Positions 44,923 through 58,921 are shown, counted from the stretch's first letter. The stretch: 64,000 nt of DNA from Cymodocea nodosa (GCA_036874045.1 CM072347.1:5396501-5460500); one strand, 5' to 3'. Made by a program: numbers and translations. Notes: generated from the letters alone by a model not told the origin.

Positions 44923-46062
44923 ATGGAATTGATGAAATTACCACTAGATGTACTTAGGAAAGTAATGAGTAACCTGTTAGCTAAAGATTTGTGCAGATTG
45001 TATTGTGTGTTAAAAGAAATTAAAGACTGTGTTAGAGAAAAATATTGTCATGGACTACAAGTTGCAAAAATGACTAAGATTAGAGATGGACTTTTATGGA
45101 AGTTATTTAATTGTAGTTCAATCAACTATGAATATCTGAATATGGAAGAAAATGTTGGAATTCCACCCAATACATTAGAAGGAATAGATCATATTATGAG
45201 GATAGATGAAGGATTAGTTATTTACAGAACCAAACCAAGGTATGCAATTTTGTTACCTGATATTTTAATTAGAAATCCTATCACTAGAGAAGAATGGAAT
45301 ATAGGAAGGCCTAATAGATTTGAAGTACCAATTGAAAATTGTGGATCATCTTTAACATTTTCTAATAAAAATTCAACCATTCCTGAAAAATTGTATTACT
45401 AAAGACCAACTGGAAATTGGGATGAGGATTTATGCTTAAGTGTGTATAATTTTTTGAATAGATCTTAGACTGAAATTACGATGATATATCTAAGACAGAA
45501 AGCATTAATTAACAACATACATGTCATACTTGATGGATATATATATCTAGCCATAGATATATCAGTTACATTTAGATCTGATTTATACATAGTAAGTATA
45601 GATAGTTTTGATAATGACTTTATAGAAATATTGCCTATACCGAGTGATATAGCTAAACCACTATCTGTAGAATATGATAAAATTCAATTAGGAATGTGGT
45701 ATAATGAATATGATGATCCTACTTTATGTTTGATAAGATGGTAGGATGAATTAATGAAATTTCAAATATGAATTATAAAAGACCTAAATGAATGGAAGTG
45801 GGAAGAGGAATATATTGAAATCTATATAGAAATAGAAACAGCTACATTATCTTGGAACAAAAGAGGATCACTTTCTGCATTTTAATTCATTAATGGAAAT
45901 ACACTTATATTTAGTATAGATAACATACTGTAAGTTTACAAGTTAAAAAAGAAAACAGACTGCATTAAAATAGAATTAATAGCAAGAAGAATTATGCCTA
46001 AAAAGTTTACTTGAACTGACACGTTTATTTCATTTGTTACTACTTTTCAATCATGTTCTTAA
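44923..46062 (+). pseudogene. Captured F-box protein gene, E3 copy, broken
   Basis: F-box part MELMKLPLDVLRKVMSNLLA, then KDLCRLYCVLKEIKDCV. F-box-associated-like part LLPDILIRNPITREEWNIGR, VILDGYIYLAIDISV, YIVSIDSFDNDFIEILPIP. Same length and position as in E1 and E2. About six breaks, more than the other copies, consistent with E3 being older. Confidence 0.83.
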
Positions 46063-47856
46063 AGTGTGATTCTGTGCTTTTAATGTTGTGTGTATTCTAT
46101 ATTTATTTTTAGAAAAAAAAGAAAGAAAAATTTTACTTTTAGTTTTATTTTATAAGAAAAGAAAAACAAAATATCAATCTAGTTTGTTAGTATCTGTTCT
46201 GGGAAACCAACTAGCTTGCTTATAAGCCACCAAAGGCATAGGAGCTTGGGTTACACACAAGACACTGAATTAATAATTTATGTTTTGTTGTTAAATGTTA
46301 TTTTGTTATATATTCTGCTTTTATTTGTGAATGAAAAGTTTTTCAGAATCAAAAATCAGAAGATATTGAAGGAGATACAAAAGAATAAGGTATGTAATTG
46401 ATTACTGATCCTGAATTTACATTTAAACTTAGTACGTGGAGTTATTCATTAACTCAACAAATTAAGTTTGTTGAGTTAGGTGCTAAGTCAACGAAACAAT
46501 AATCATGTCTACTAACATTTACTATATTTACTATAAAATCTTTTTCATTGAGGACAATGCAAAATGTAGATAGGGGAAGAGGTAATTTGATTAAAAGCTA
46601 AGTAATTTTGTTAATTAGAGGAATTAGAATGGTACTGCAAAAATTCTAAGGAAATTGAAAATTTTTTCTGAATTTACTATAACTATCCGATAATTGAGAT
46701 TGTCAAATTTTTAAGAATTGTAACTGCTTGAATGTTATATTTAGAATCTTATATAAGATGCTACAAAATTCTAATATTAATACAAATCTAGATATAGTAT
46801 CTTATATTTTTGCTGAAGTTTATGAGTTTAACAGTTTCACGATTTTAAAAAGAAATCAAAATGCTTAATTGAAACTCAATAAATTATCTGAAATCCTAAA
46901 AGAGCTGAAATGTTGATTTTTGGATTAAATGAAATACATATGATCAAGGATACATTTAATTTGATTGATTAAACTTGTAGAATGATTTATGTGTAAATCT
47001 TATTAAAGTATAGAAAAAGTATGAGCTTATTGATATGGATTTATATTTTCAGTAAATAATAGAAGCAGAACTATATGAGATTTGTGTTTTATTGCATCTG
47101 TATTAATGAAATACATATATATACTGTGTTGAAAAAAAGAAAAAAAGAAAAGAAAAAACTTTAAGAGTTTATTGACTTGTTTGATCATGAGCCTTTTGCA
47201 CTTGAGTAGATAGGTATGTAAGGATTGTTGACCTAAAAAATGACTCTTTAAATCTGGCAACCTAAGATCCTGATCAGATCTGGGATTGTTGATTGAAATC
47301 TCGATACATAGGTACACTAGAAAGTTCTTGTATGATTCAAGCTTTTCAAATTAACTTTTAAAGTACAAATATGCATATACTGTTCTGAAAAGATAAAAGT
47401 GTTTTGTGAAATACAAAAATCTTTTGAATCAAGTATATTTTTTGTTATCTAAGATTATTGAAGTATGAATCTAGAATAAACTTTTGTAGTTGTTTATTTG
47501 AGATACAATTCATTATTCTACTTGTTTTAGTCACATTGAATTGGATTATGTTTTGATTCGTATGTAGTTGAAATTTATTCTGGAAATCATATTAGAAAAT
47601 TCAAGATAACAGATGTTTGAAAAGAAAGAAGAAAAAATGATAATATAATTAACACCTATGTGATGATAATATATTTTGTATGTAATTTACATATGTTTTA
47701 AATATATTTGCAGGTTGAAGAGGAGAAAACAATATTAAAATAGTTTACCGAAAAATATAGAATATCTATATAGTAATCTAATTTATGTATTCTGAAGAAG
47801 AACAAAATGAAGAATTAATTCTAGCACTGTAGAAATATCAACTAGTTAGATCTTAG
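46063..47856 (+). other. E3 3' noncoding region after the F-box gene
   Basis: Contains the conserved 'ggaaaccaactagcttgctt' block near 46201, an extra palindromic unit (46432-46495) missing from E1 and E2, an internal hairpin plus polypurine tract (46546-46580), and the copia-shared block (46740-47620). No gene. Confidence 0.72.
46432..46495 (+). repeat. Extra palindromic unit present only in E3
   Basis: 'cgtggagttattcattaact', 'caacaaattaagtttgttga' and 'gttaggtgctaagtcaacga' interrupt sequence that is continuous in E1 (near 9000) and E2 (near 15210). It is the clearest occupied-versus-empty site for this motif. Confidence 0.75.
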
Positions 47857-47894
47857 TTTGCTAAGGGACTAGCAAAATTTAAGTATAAGAAAAG
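47857..47894 (+). promoter_or_regulatory. E3 polypurine tract with upstream hairpin
   Basis: TTTGCTAAGGGACTAGCAAA hairpin followed by a weakened purine run (AAGTATAAGAAAAG) against the LTR start TGTTTAG. Confidence 0.8.
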
Positions 47895-49849
47895 TGTTTA
47901 GAATGAAAAAGTGCATAATATTAAGGGTTAAATGATGGTTAATTCCATAATATTTAGCTTATCATATGAGAATTAAGTCATTATGTTATAATTGCACTGT
48001 TATATGCTTTAATGAAATGAATCTACATAATTTCAGGGAATTAACGTTAATTAAGTATATTTCTGAACTGTCGATGAGTTGCAGACTTTGAAATTCCTAA
48101 GTATTTGAATTTTCTATTATTTCGAAGAGTTATATTGCATGTACCAGACAATTATGTTTTTAATTATAGAAGAATATTTTATTATTTCCTAGAGTACATG
48201 TGTTGAAATTGTAACACATGACTTAAGTGGTTTTTTGGTAAGTTATCTAGTAACTATCCGGAATGCATCTGAGCATTAGATAGTTAGATTTGTAAGTATC
48301 TAAAATATCTTTTTATCATAAAACTGATTGAGGACACGTGTCGCGTTCTAGAAACTTGACTTAAGTTATCTTTCGGAAGCTCAGGTGCTAACTATCTGAA
48401 ATGCATATAAGTTTCAGATACTTATAGTGGTAACTATCTGAAACATCTGAACTAGTTATTTCTTTATTGCACATGTTTTATAGTTAAGTCAACGAAATAA
48501 GTCCGTTGAGTTAACTATAACTTTGCGGACCATTTATTTTCTAATATACTACTATAGTAGTTGTAGAAACAAGAAATTCGAAGGAAAACCATAATTGCAC
48601 GTATCATGTAGGAATTCACTTGTAGAATGAAGAAGAAATCACTATCGTTGATATAAATGAAGAAAATCCAACCGATCATCTAAGCAGAAGCAGTTATTAC
48701 TGAAAGAAATATAAAAGAAGAGGAGAAAGACAAAAAAAAGTGTGTGTAGTAGTGGAGAATCACACTAACTGCAGGAAGCATCAGAAGTTTCCTGAAGCTT
48801 CATACCACCACCAAAATTACCAACCATTAGAGGTTTGTGAGGATACTTTCCTGATGTCGGGTCAATTCCAAGCCAAACATGGTGACTGACAACCATTGTG
48901 AGGAGTAATCGCGTCGCAGGAAGGGAAGCCATTTTCACTAAGCACCGACTCATATCTCAAGAGGTCGTAAAGCTTCTAGCCTTGGTTTCGGGTTGATGCT
49001 AGTATGTTGAAGAGGAGATCATCTTATAATTCTTGATTCGTGATTCTATAGGGAGAGGAGGTAAGATTATAAGTAATTAAGTTTTCAGTGGTGTAATCGT
49101 GTCGCATGTAGTGACAGAAGTTTTTACTATCGATAGAGATTTTTACATTTCATCTTTCTCTCATCTTCAAGAGCATATCAAAACAAAAAAATACTAAAAA
49201 CAACAAATTATTTGTGTTTACATTTAGTATTAAAGTGTTGTATTGTTTGTTTTGTATCGTGATTAATGTTATCATTGTTAGTATTGTGAATGTTTTATGT
49301 TTGTTTGATTCAGAAAAATAGAAAATAGTTTTATTGTTTATTGAAATTGATTTGTCATAGATACTTAAAAATTTTAATGATTATTGTTTGAAATATCTGA
49401 ATGTTAGTGTTGCTTAATGATAAATCTAATATTAACTAACATTAAAGAGCTTAATTGATGTTATTTACATTATGTGGAATCGCCTAATAGTTGGCCAAAT
49501 TCCTTTGTAAATAGCAGTATTTAACTAGAAAGGTAGGCTCGTGGAGTTAACTTAAGTCTACGAGGTTAGTACGTTGAGTTACCATAACTCCACAAACTAA
49601 ATCCGTTGAGTTAACTATAACTCAACAAATTGCTTAACTATACACATATAAACTCTAATATAAAAATCGAAATAGTACACAATTCTTACTCAATCTTTGT
49701 GGGATCGACCTATACTTGCACATAAATACAATATACACTATGCACTTGCAGTTAAAATACAAATTGGACTTAATATCTAATTTGTGTGAAAGGTTATTTA
49801 TTTACTTCTAAAAGAATTTATTAATATAAGCATAAAAACAAACCCAACA
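47895..49849 (+). repeat. LTR B (3' LTR of E3)
   Basis: 1955 bp from TGTTTAGAATGAAAAAGTGC to ...AACCCAACA. TATA box TATAAAAG at 48710-48717. U3 has TATCCGAAA/TTCGGATAGTTA-type repeats (48250-48450) in place of the LTR A2 block. Palindromic units at 48488-48520 and 49540-49630. Its inverted partner is 59440-61389. Confidence 0.85.
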
Positions 49850-49890
49850 AGTTTTTCTAGCATCGCCTAACAAATAGAAGTTCACAAATA
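49850..49890 (+). other. Decayed primer site and leader stub after LTR B
   Basis: AGTTTTTCTAGCATCGCCTA lines up with the primer site at 33654-33673. The following 'aatagaagttcacaaataaa' recurs inverted after the LTR at 59440. The sequence then passes into the minus-strand element E5. Confidence 0.6.
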
Positions 49891-50600
49891 AACAAACAAT
49901 AACCGTTCAGCTAACTCCACGAACTAACTTCGTTGAGTTACAGTTAACTCAATGGAGTGACCTCGGTTACTATTCCTAACTTAACGAACTAACCTCGTTG
50001 AGTTACAACTAACTTAATGGACTAGCTTCAACTTCTATTTGCTAACTTCATAGACTAACTTCATTGAGTTATAGTTAACTCAACAGAGTGACCTTATATT
50101 TTATTATTGACTTCATAGAGTTAAGGTTAACTCCACGAACTAACTTCGTTGAGTTAACACTTAGCAAATTTTCCTAAAAAACTTACTTCTCATATTAACT
50201 TCTATTTTTTTTTCCTACATATTATCAACTTAAATACATTACATTAATGCAATGTTTGGATTCAAACTCATTTAAATTCAAACATTATATGCATATTTAA
50301 CTTACAGTTCATTTCCTGTTATGCAAAAATTAAATTTTACTTTTCAGTATGTAGATATATTAAATTATTATCAAATCATCGTGCATTTAACCACATCATT
50401 CATAAAATTTTAAAACTTGTCCTGCAAAGCTTTAAACAAATAGATATACCAAATTTATCTTCAATACAGTTCTAAGTTAAATCATTCATTCACAAACATA
50501 TGAATTCAGTAGCATATTGATATTCAAACATTCATATATATAAATTGTTTACAATTATTTACAATCAGATATTTTTCAATAAAAGTAGATGAATAATACA
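49891..50600 (-). other. E5 noncoding region after env-like ORF
   Basis: Reverse counterpart of 42381-43030 in E3, with a dense palindromic cluster (49900-50160: GTTGAGTTACAGTTAACTCA and relatives). No gene. Confidence 0.7.
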
Positions 50601-52790
50601 TTTAATCTTTCTTCCTAAGTTCATCTACTTCCTTCTAAAGCTTTTCTAGTTGTTGTTCTAATTGATTTATCCATTCTACATCTCCTGTAAATTCTCTAAA
50701 ATGTCCAACAGTCCTAGCAGCAACATTAGCAACAAGACTTCTGTACTCCTTCACAAAAATGGCTCTAGATCTTATATTCTTAAATGTCCATTTTGTGAAG
50801 TCGATGTCTTCCACCATTAATTCTGGTATCAAGTCCCCAAAGAACAATTCTTCTTTGCATATTTTATCTTTGATAGAAAAGCTTGACACTAGTTAACTTG
50901 AATTTTATTAACAACTACATACATGACCCATTTGACAAATTATCTCAACTCTATATCATGGTCATGCCTTTGATAGACAGTTTTTACTAAAATGTTTGCT
51001 ACCATATGTGCCTTTCCATTTAGATTCTTTAGTTTGTTCAGAAGTGGCACACTAGAGTCGATGGCCAAACACTACTTGATTTCTTGGTCTGGCCATTCAG
51101 TTGCAATTATATTTTCAAGAATTTCAATCCCTTCATTTTTCAGTCCAAAAAGTTGTGAAGAAGCTTAGGTATTATCTGAATATTAACTTCCTCCACATTT
51201 AAGATTAATGCTCCTTCCTCTCTTAAATTTGCATAAAAACTAAGCACTAAATTTTTGTAGATTGCATGCCCACTTGTCTTTGAAATTATATTCAGTAAGC
51301 CTTGGAATTCAAATAGGTCTCTAATGTCCTCCATTCTTGTCCAGTTAACTGGCCTACTATATATAACATCATACCCCTTTATTTCCTGATATTTGTTGTA
51401 TGCTTCCTAACTTCAGAAATGAACTTCATTTAAAACTATTGCTCGAGATGGGTTAGGAAATTGAATTTCTTGCTCTAGAGGGGTTTGTTCTTGAATTTCT
51501 TCATTAGAAAGCTGAACTTGATGTTGAGGTTGTTGAAAATGTTCTGAAGATTCTTACTCTTCTACTTTGAATTGTGTTAGAGAGCTTGCAGAACTTTTCA
51601 CACTTTTATCTTGTATTTTTTTCATTAATTACTGAAGAGTTTCATTCTCTTTAGAGGAATCTATCGAATTCTTTTCTTTGTGTTCAGCTTCCTACTCAAC
51701 TTTTTCCATTTCTTCTTCCTCCTCACAACCAATCTCTATTGTTATTGTTTTTTCTAATATAGTGGTAGATTGGGATGGAGTCTCGGGCACAGCAAATTCT
51801 ACCCTTACTTCTTTTTCAAATTTTTTAGGTTGTAATTTTTTTTCAGCCTGTTTGTCTTCCCTTCTGTTCTCCTACTCTTCTTCTTCTTTAGATAATAAAT
51901 CAACAAAAATGGGCTCTTTATGCCCAACTGTAAATACTATAGACTTGGATTTCATTTCTTCTTGAGCCTCAAGTACTATTTCTTTTCCTTTTCTTTCTCT
52001 TAACAATTGTGCCTACTCCTCTTCTTCTTCCTCCTCAGATAGTAAGTCAACAAAAATGGGCTCTTTAGGCCCTCGAGCCATAGGAACTAGCTCTTCTTGT
52101 TTTACTTCCTCTATATTTATTGGTCTTGAAGGATTAGTCTCAACTTCTTTGGCAATTGGTATTCCAACTGCTTCCTGGAGCTTTTCCACCTTAATTTTAA
52201 ATTAGGCCTTTAACTTTTCTTCAGCCTTTCTCTTCTGAAGTGCATCAAACAAAAAGTATACTTTTGCTACTACCATGTCTTCTGATTCTCCTTAGATTTT
52301 TCCAAATCGAACCAGTTCTTCAAATTCTTTTAATTCTTCTTCAATAACTAAGCCCATAAATACTACCCTCTCTATAGGTTTAAGTGGTGGAACTAAAGGT
52401 TCTGCTTGTTACTCTACTTCTACAAACACTTCAATTTGTTCTCTTTCTTGTTGCTTATGTCGAATCCTCACATGTGCAACTATAGTTTGTATGAACCATA
52501 GTCGTGACTTCCTCCTTATGAGTTTTAAGGCAACCTCATTGTTTGGCCTAATTCTTCTTTCTCTATTTATAGTTGTTTCAGTAGCTACTCATATTCTAGT
52601 CTCCATTATTGCAAGTATTCTAACATTTAAATCAACTAAAACTTTCGTAAAAAAAGAAGAGGTCAGTCTCTACCTTTTCTAACTATTTTTCCCTAGTGGT
52701 ATTCCTGATTCTCTACCTTGAATGCCATTCCTCCAATTCTCTAAGGAATCTTGTAGTGTCAATGGAATCCTAGAAGTCTAGTGTCATCTT
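50601..52790 (-). pseudogene. E5 env-like ORF, fossil
   Basis: C-terminal motifs MEDIRDLFEFQGLLNI, HAIYKNLVLSFYANL, ELFFGDLIPELMVEDIDFTK and INQLEQQLEKL match the E1 and E3 proteins. The acidic middle and the charged N-terminal region lie toward 52790. Many breaks. Confidence 0.75.
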
Positions 52791-53519
52791 GGCCTTCGTG
52801 GTGTTACTGAACGAAATAAAATAGCTTTGACCTTTACTATTCTAAGTACTAAATGATTTCTACGGATAATGCCCCTAAATCCTAAGTTTTAGTCTAAATA
52901 AACCCTAAATTTTTGGCAAGTAATTAGGTCATTTTCTGCACAATCTATCGCTACTAACATGTACTACTCTGTGGAGTTACAGTTAACTCCATAGACTAAA
53001 TCTGTGGACTTACCTTAAGTACTCTATTGAGTTATATTTAACTCAATGGAGTGAGTTTATTAACTTATCATAGATTTAACAGAATAAGTTTGTTGAGTTA
53101 AGTTTAACTCAATGAACCTCTCGTAAAGTTATAACTAATAAAAATAATTATAATAATAATTTTTATTCAATCAAAACCTAAAAATCTTTGATTTAACCGA
53201 CTCTTGATTTTACTATTTTCTTAACTTTGGTCAAACCATTGTACATCCTTGGTTGAATTGAAATTACAATTTTTTTTTTAGATTCAATTGAACTAATACC
53301 ATGTTTTAGTTAAATCGACACTTTTACTTAATATAAAGAAAAATTCTTTTTTCTTTTAGTTTCGGTTAGACTAATGGATTCTTTTGGTGTGACCATTACA
53401 AAATTTTTCTTTTAATTTCCTACTTCAATAAAACTGATAATTTCTTTCGGTTAGACCATTACTTTATTAAAATAATAATAATAAATTATATATATATATA
53501 TATTACTTAATAGGACTCG
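52791..53519 (-). other. E5 spacer between integrase and env-like ORF
   Basis: Palindromic units (52965-53115) and decayed AACCG/CGGTT repeats (53200-53470), as in E1 and E3. A short TA run lies at 53489-53504. No gene. Confidence 0.68.
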
Positions 53520-56500
53520 AGTAGTCCTCTACTCTTACTTCTTTTATAATTCCAACGAAACTTTTTGGAAATTTCAGAACAAGTCTAAGTCTTTGTCCAT
53601 TTACTTCAAATATATTTTGATTTTAGGATTTTCAATTTTAATAGCTCCATAATAATAAATATTTTGAATTATGTAAGGTCTTGCCGATCTAGATCTTAAT
53701 TTTTTTGGATGGTTATGAAGTCTAATCAAGTAAAGATATACTTCTTGTCCTATTTCAAAAGTTTTTGGAATAATTTTCTTGTCATGCCAAAACTTCATTT
53801 TCTCTTTTTCTATTACAATTTTCGAATAAGCTTCATTCCTAAATTCTTTTAACTCAATTAATTGTATTTTTCTATTTTCAGTAGCTTGATTTAAATTAGT
53901 GTTTAGAGTTTTTAACGACCAATAAGCTTTATGTTCAATTTTAGTTGGTAAATGGTAACTTTTCCTATATACTATCCTAAAAGGTGACATACCTAAGCTT
54001 GTTTTATAAGCAGTTCTATAAGCCTAGAGTGCATATCAGTCTATTAGTCTAATCTTTCTAGTAGGATTTATTACTTTTTCTAAGATTAACTTAATTTGTT
54101 TGTTTGCACTTTTTATTTCTCCACTTATTTGCGGATGATATGATGTTGCAATTTTGTGATTTACTCCATATTTCTTCATTAAGGCTTCAAAACTTCTATT
54201 ACAGAAATGAGTTCCTCTACACTAATAATAGCTTTAGGTATTCCAAATCTAGCAATTATATTGGTTCTTATAAAATATATTACCACTTTGTTGTCATTAG
54301 TTTTTGTAGGAATAACTTCTATCCACTTAGATACATAATCTACCCCAAACAATATATAATTAAATTGATTAGACGTAGGAAATGGACCCATAAAATCTAT
54401 TCCTCATACATCAAAGATTTCAACCTCAACAATAAGATTTAAAGGCATCATATTCCTCTTTGATATCCTTTCTATTTATTGACATCTCAAACAACTTAAG
54501 CAGTAATTATGAGCATCTTTAAATAATGTCAGCTAGTAAAATCCACATAGTAGAATTTTGGCAACAATTTTCCCTGAACCAAAATGTCTTTCACATGCTT
54601 GGTCATGGCAGAAAGATAATATGCTCTGATATTCAGTTTCTAGAACACATATCCTTAAAACTAGATCAAGACATTTCTTAAATAAGTATGGGTCTTCCCA
54701 ATAGTAATATTTCACTCTTGAAAAGAACAATTTCTTATCCTATCTATTCCAATCTTTAGGTGTTAAACTTGTAACTAAGTAGTTAACTATGTCTACATAC
54801 CAAGGCATTGTGTTTATGGTTATTAATTGTTCATCAAGAAAATGATCCTTAATTTCAATATTTGATTTTTCTATTTGTAATCTTAATAAATGGTCTACTA
54901 CTACATTCTCACATACTTTTTTATCTTTAATTTCTAGATAAAATTCTTGCAATAACAATATCCAATGGATCAACCTAATTTTAGTCTCTTTCTTTACTAT
55001 TAGGTGTTTTAAAGCTGAATGATCCATGTATACTATTACTTTAGCTCCAATTAAATATGATCTAAACTTTTCTAAGGCAAGCACAATAGATAATAGTTCT
55101 TTTTCAGTCGTTGTATAATTAACTTAACATCATTTAAAGTTTTACTTGTATAATGAATCACTCTAGGAGATTTTTCTATCTTCTATCCCAACACTACTCC
55201 TAAAGCAAAATTAGATGCATTGCACGTTAATTCAAATGGATGCCTCCAATTACATGCTTGTATTATAGAAGTTGAAATTAAGCTAGTTTTAAGTTTGAAA
55301 ATTGCTTTTTGAAATTCTTATCAAAGTTAAATGGAACATCTTTCAATAAATTAGTTAAAAGTCTAGCTATTTTGCTAAAGTCTTTAATAAATCTCCTATA
55401 AAATCCTGCATGTCCTAGAAATGATCTAATATCTTTTACTAATTTAGGTTCTGCTAGATTAGAAATTACTTCTATTTTAGCTTTATCTACTTTCAGTCAT
55501 TTCTTTGAAACAACATATCCCAAGACTATTCCTTATTTAACCATGAAGTAACATTTTTCCCAATTTAGAACTAGATTTTTTTTCACACAGCATTTTAATA
55601 CTTGATCTAAATTGTTTAAACGCACTTCATATGAAGTTTCATATACAATAAAATCATCTATAAATATTTCTAAAAAATCTTCAATCATTCTAGTGAATAT
55701 ACATTGCATACACCTTTAAAAGGTAGCTAGTGCATTGCATAATCCGAATAGCATCCTCTTAAAAGCATAACTTCCATTAGGACATGTGAAAGTTGTTTTC
55801 TCTTGATCTTCTAATGCTATTGAAACTTGGTTATATCCTAAATACTCATCTAGGAAACAAAAATATTCTTGCCTTGCTAATTTCTCTAGCATTTGATCTA
55901 TAAAATGTAAGGGAAAATGATCTTTCCTAGTCACAAATTCAGCTTTCTATAGGCTATACACACTCTCTAGCTTGAGTGAATTCTAGTAGGTATCAAGTCT
56001 TGACTTTCATTCCTAATAATAGTTAATCCTGATTTCTTAAGAACTACATAGATTGGATTAACCTATGAGTTGTCAGAAATCGGATAAATTATGTCATTAT
56101 CTAACTATTTCACAATTTCCTTCCTGACTACTTCTTTAAGGTTTAGATTTAATCTCCTCTTAGGAATTTTAACTAGTTTAGTATTTTCTTCTAAATATAT
56201 ATGGTGACAGCATAAAGTTGAACCTTTTTATGTCAACCATAGTATTGTTAGGAACATATGGCTTCACTAGAGGGGGGTGAATGGTGTGAACAGTGTGAAA
56301 TTATGACTATTTTTAACTTTACTAACTAATTTGATTAATCAGTTTGCACAAGTAATAATCAGATATAAATAACATACATAGTAGAAATAAAAGTAAGAAA
56401 CACAAGGGAATTTTAGGTGGTTCACCAACTCGGCTAGTCCACCCCCAAGGGTCACTTGGGCTTCACTAAGTGTCTCAACACTTACACACTTGCTTTCAGG

Positions 56501-58890
56501 TCGAAGCAAGAACCAACCATACAGAAGTTTTCAGGTATAAACTCTAGAAAACTAACACTCAAAAGTTTTCAAGTATAAACTCCAGAAAACCAACCTCTTG
56601 AGTTTTCAGGTTGAAACTCAAACCAACAACTGAATGAAGCTTTAAGGCTGAAGCCATGAACCAAATGATCCTTCTTGGATCAAACTTTCAGCACATGGAG
56701 AGCTTTAAGAATCTTCTTGTAAATCTAGCTTTCAATCGATTCTTTGTTGAATTGAATTTGAGTTTTCTTCTATATGAGTAATTGATCTGCAATGTATACT
56801 GTATTTCTGTATGTAATTGTATCTGTAATCTCACATCTCAACTCTTTCCGAATACTAAATGATCTAACTGTATATATGCTTGAATATCCAATGATCATAT
56901 TTTCTCCTCAACAGATTTATTTTGTTGTACTTGCTAAGTTTGCAGATCCAAATATGATAAGTTACCGTTTAGAAAGGTATCTCAAGATAACCTTCCGATC
57001 TTCTCAAACTTTTGAATAGTTAGTAGTGTAACTCTCCGAAGGATGATCTTAACTCACCGAAAATCCACTTAAGTTTATTTGTCACGTGAGTTTTAAGTCA
57101 TATACATAAAGTACTTAAAGTTCAGATACCTACAATTGTAACTCATCAAAATTCTCCTGACTATCGGATAGTTAGCTACAGTAACTCTCCAATTTTTCCT
57201 TTTAAGCTTCTGATAACTGTCTTCTCATTTCTACACGTGCATAAAAGAATAACTTAAGTTTTAGATAGTTAAAACTGTAACTCACTAAAACTTCCTATTT
57301 TTCTGATAATTAGCTTTCTAACTCTTCGAAAACTCATTTACACTTCTGTCTAGATTTCTGCACGTGGGAAATTCAATGACTTAAGTTTTGGATAGTTAAA
57401 CTGTAACTCACTGAAACTCTCTTGAAATTTCAGATAGTTATCTAACTCTCCGATTTTTCCTTTTAAGCTTTTAACTATCGTCTTCTCCATTATGCACGTG
57501 CGTAATAGGATAACTTAAGTTCTGAAAAGTTATACCTGTAACTCACTGCTAACTCTCCGAAAAATCCTTTAAGCTTCTGTTCTGAATTTCTACATGTGGT
57601 TAATTGAATGACTTAAGTTTCAGATAGTTAGCCTTTCTAACTTTTCAATTTTCCTTTTGCTTTCGGAAAGTTAACTCCTTAACTCTCCAATCATTCAACC
57701 AACTGCCTTTCATAACTCTCCGAAGGCTTTATAATTTCGGATAGTTATTCTTCTAACTGTCCGATAGTATTGCTGCTGCTTTAAACTTACTCTTCGAATA
57801 CTTAGACTTGTAACTGTCTGATTTTCCTATAGCTCTATAGAGTATCTTCTAGAACTTTCTCTATCTGTTCGTCTACTTTCTGATCTTTTGTTGAGCTATC
57901 ATATCTGTGAAATACAATTTGATTTCTTCACATAGGTTTTTGCATTATCAAAATACTAGGGTCCTAACAAGTCTATTCTATTACTTCTTTATATGACTTT
58001 ACTACATCTTTTAATTTAGATATTTGATCCTCTTTTAAATCTAATGCAATAATGATTGGACAAGTTCGTTCTTCTTCTAGAAATATATAGGTCAATTCAA
58101 GAGGTAAAGGTTTTAAATCTAAGTGTTGACCATCAAAAGCTAGAGCTCCTAATTTAACATTTTCATCTTTGATATTAAACTTTTCTTGATCTCCCTCTAT
58201 ATCTATGTTTAAGTCTCCATCTATATTTTCACTTACTTCTAAAGTTTTAGTATCTAATTGCTTATTTAATTTCTCTTGAATCACATCATCTAGCATGTCT
58301 CCTTCATCCTCTAAAAATTCTATAGTATGTAAGGACATTTCTAACTCATCATCCCTTTCTGGTTTAAAAATATTTAATTGAGTATCCTCATTACCATATG
58401 CTAATTTCATCATTTCATTTTTACAATTTATAACAGCCCCTGATGTTGCTAGAAATGGCCTTCTCAAAATTAAAGATGTATCATGATTTTGATGCTTAAT
58501 TTGTTGGGAATCCAAAACCACAATATCAATAGGATATATAAAGTTCTTTACTTTAATTAGGACATCTTCTACTTTTCCTCTAGGGTATCTTATACTTCTA
58601 TCTACTAATTGAATGATAGTCCTAGTAGGGATTAAGCCTTCTAATCCTAAGGAAGCAAATATATCACTAGGCATAACATTTATACCTGCACCTAGGTCTA
58701 TTAAGGTTCTTTCCAAAATGGTATTTCCTATAATGCATGATATAACAAGAATTCCTAGATTAGATAACTTTTTAGGAATCTGTGGCAAAAATAGAGAACT
58801 ACTTTGCTTAGTTAAAAAGACTTTTCTTAAAACTTTTCGCTCACTTTTCTTTATATACCAATCCTTAAGAAATTTAGCACAATGTGGCAT
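53520..58890 (-). pseudogene. pol: E5 pol (protease to integrase), fossil, interrupted by a solo LTR
   Basis: Protease TLIDLGAGINVMPSDIFASL, then the nested LTR (56246-57969). RT has YFCFLDEYLGYNQVSIA, RNase H has [20 protein letters not shown] and [12 protein letters not shown], and integrase runs [20 protein letters not shown] to the C-terminal tail. Closely similar to E3 pol. Many breaks. Confidence 0.88.
56246..57969 (-). mobile_element. Solo SIRE-type copia LTR inside E5 pol
   Basis: It starts TGTTAGGAACATATGGC with AGAGGGGGGTGAATGG and ends GGTCCTAACA; 1724 bp. The flanks are AGTAT (56241-56245) and AGTCT (57970-57974), a near-perfect 5 bp duplication. Its body is full of TAACTCTCCGAA / TTCGGATAGTTA repeats and CACGTG boxes. 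No internal coding region, so a solo LTR. Confidence 0.88.
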
Positions 58891-58921
58891 TTTTTACAAT
58901 GTCTAATAAAGGAACGTTAAC

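Larger units (their letters stand above)
31919..49849 (+). mobile_element. Element E3: Athila-like retrotransposon, pol-env-gag-F-box order, with a nested solo copia LTR
   Basis: Parts: 5' LTR B without its first ~240 bases (31919-33652), primer site (33661-33680), partial gag-like ORF1 (33733-34740), pol (34755-38399), env-like ORF (39019-42380, interrupted by a solo LTR), gag (43509-44699), F-box gene (44923-46062), polypurine tract (47857-47894) and LTR B (47895-49849). Same gene order as E1, but more diverged and with many breaks (well over fifteen). Probably older than the copia insertion. Confidence 0.88.
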
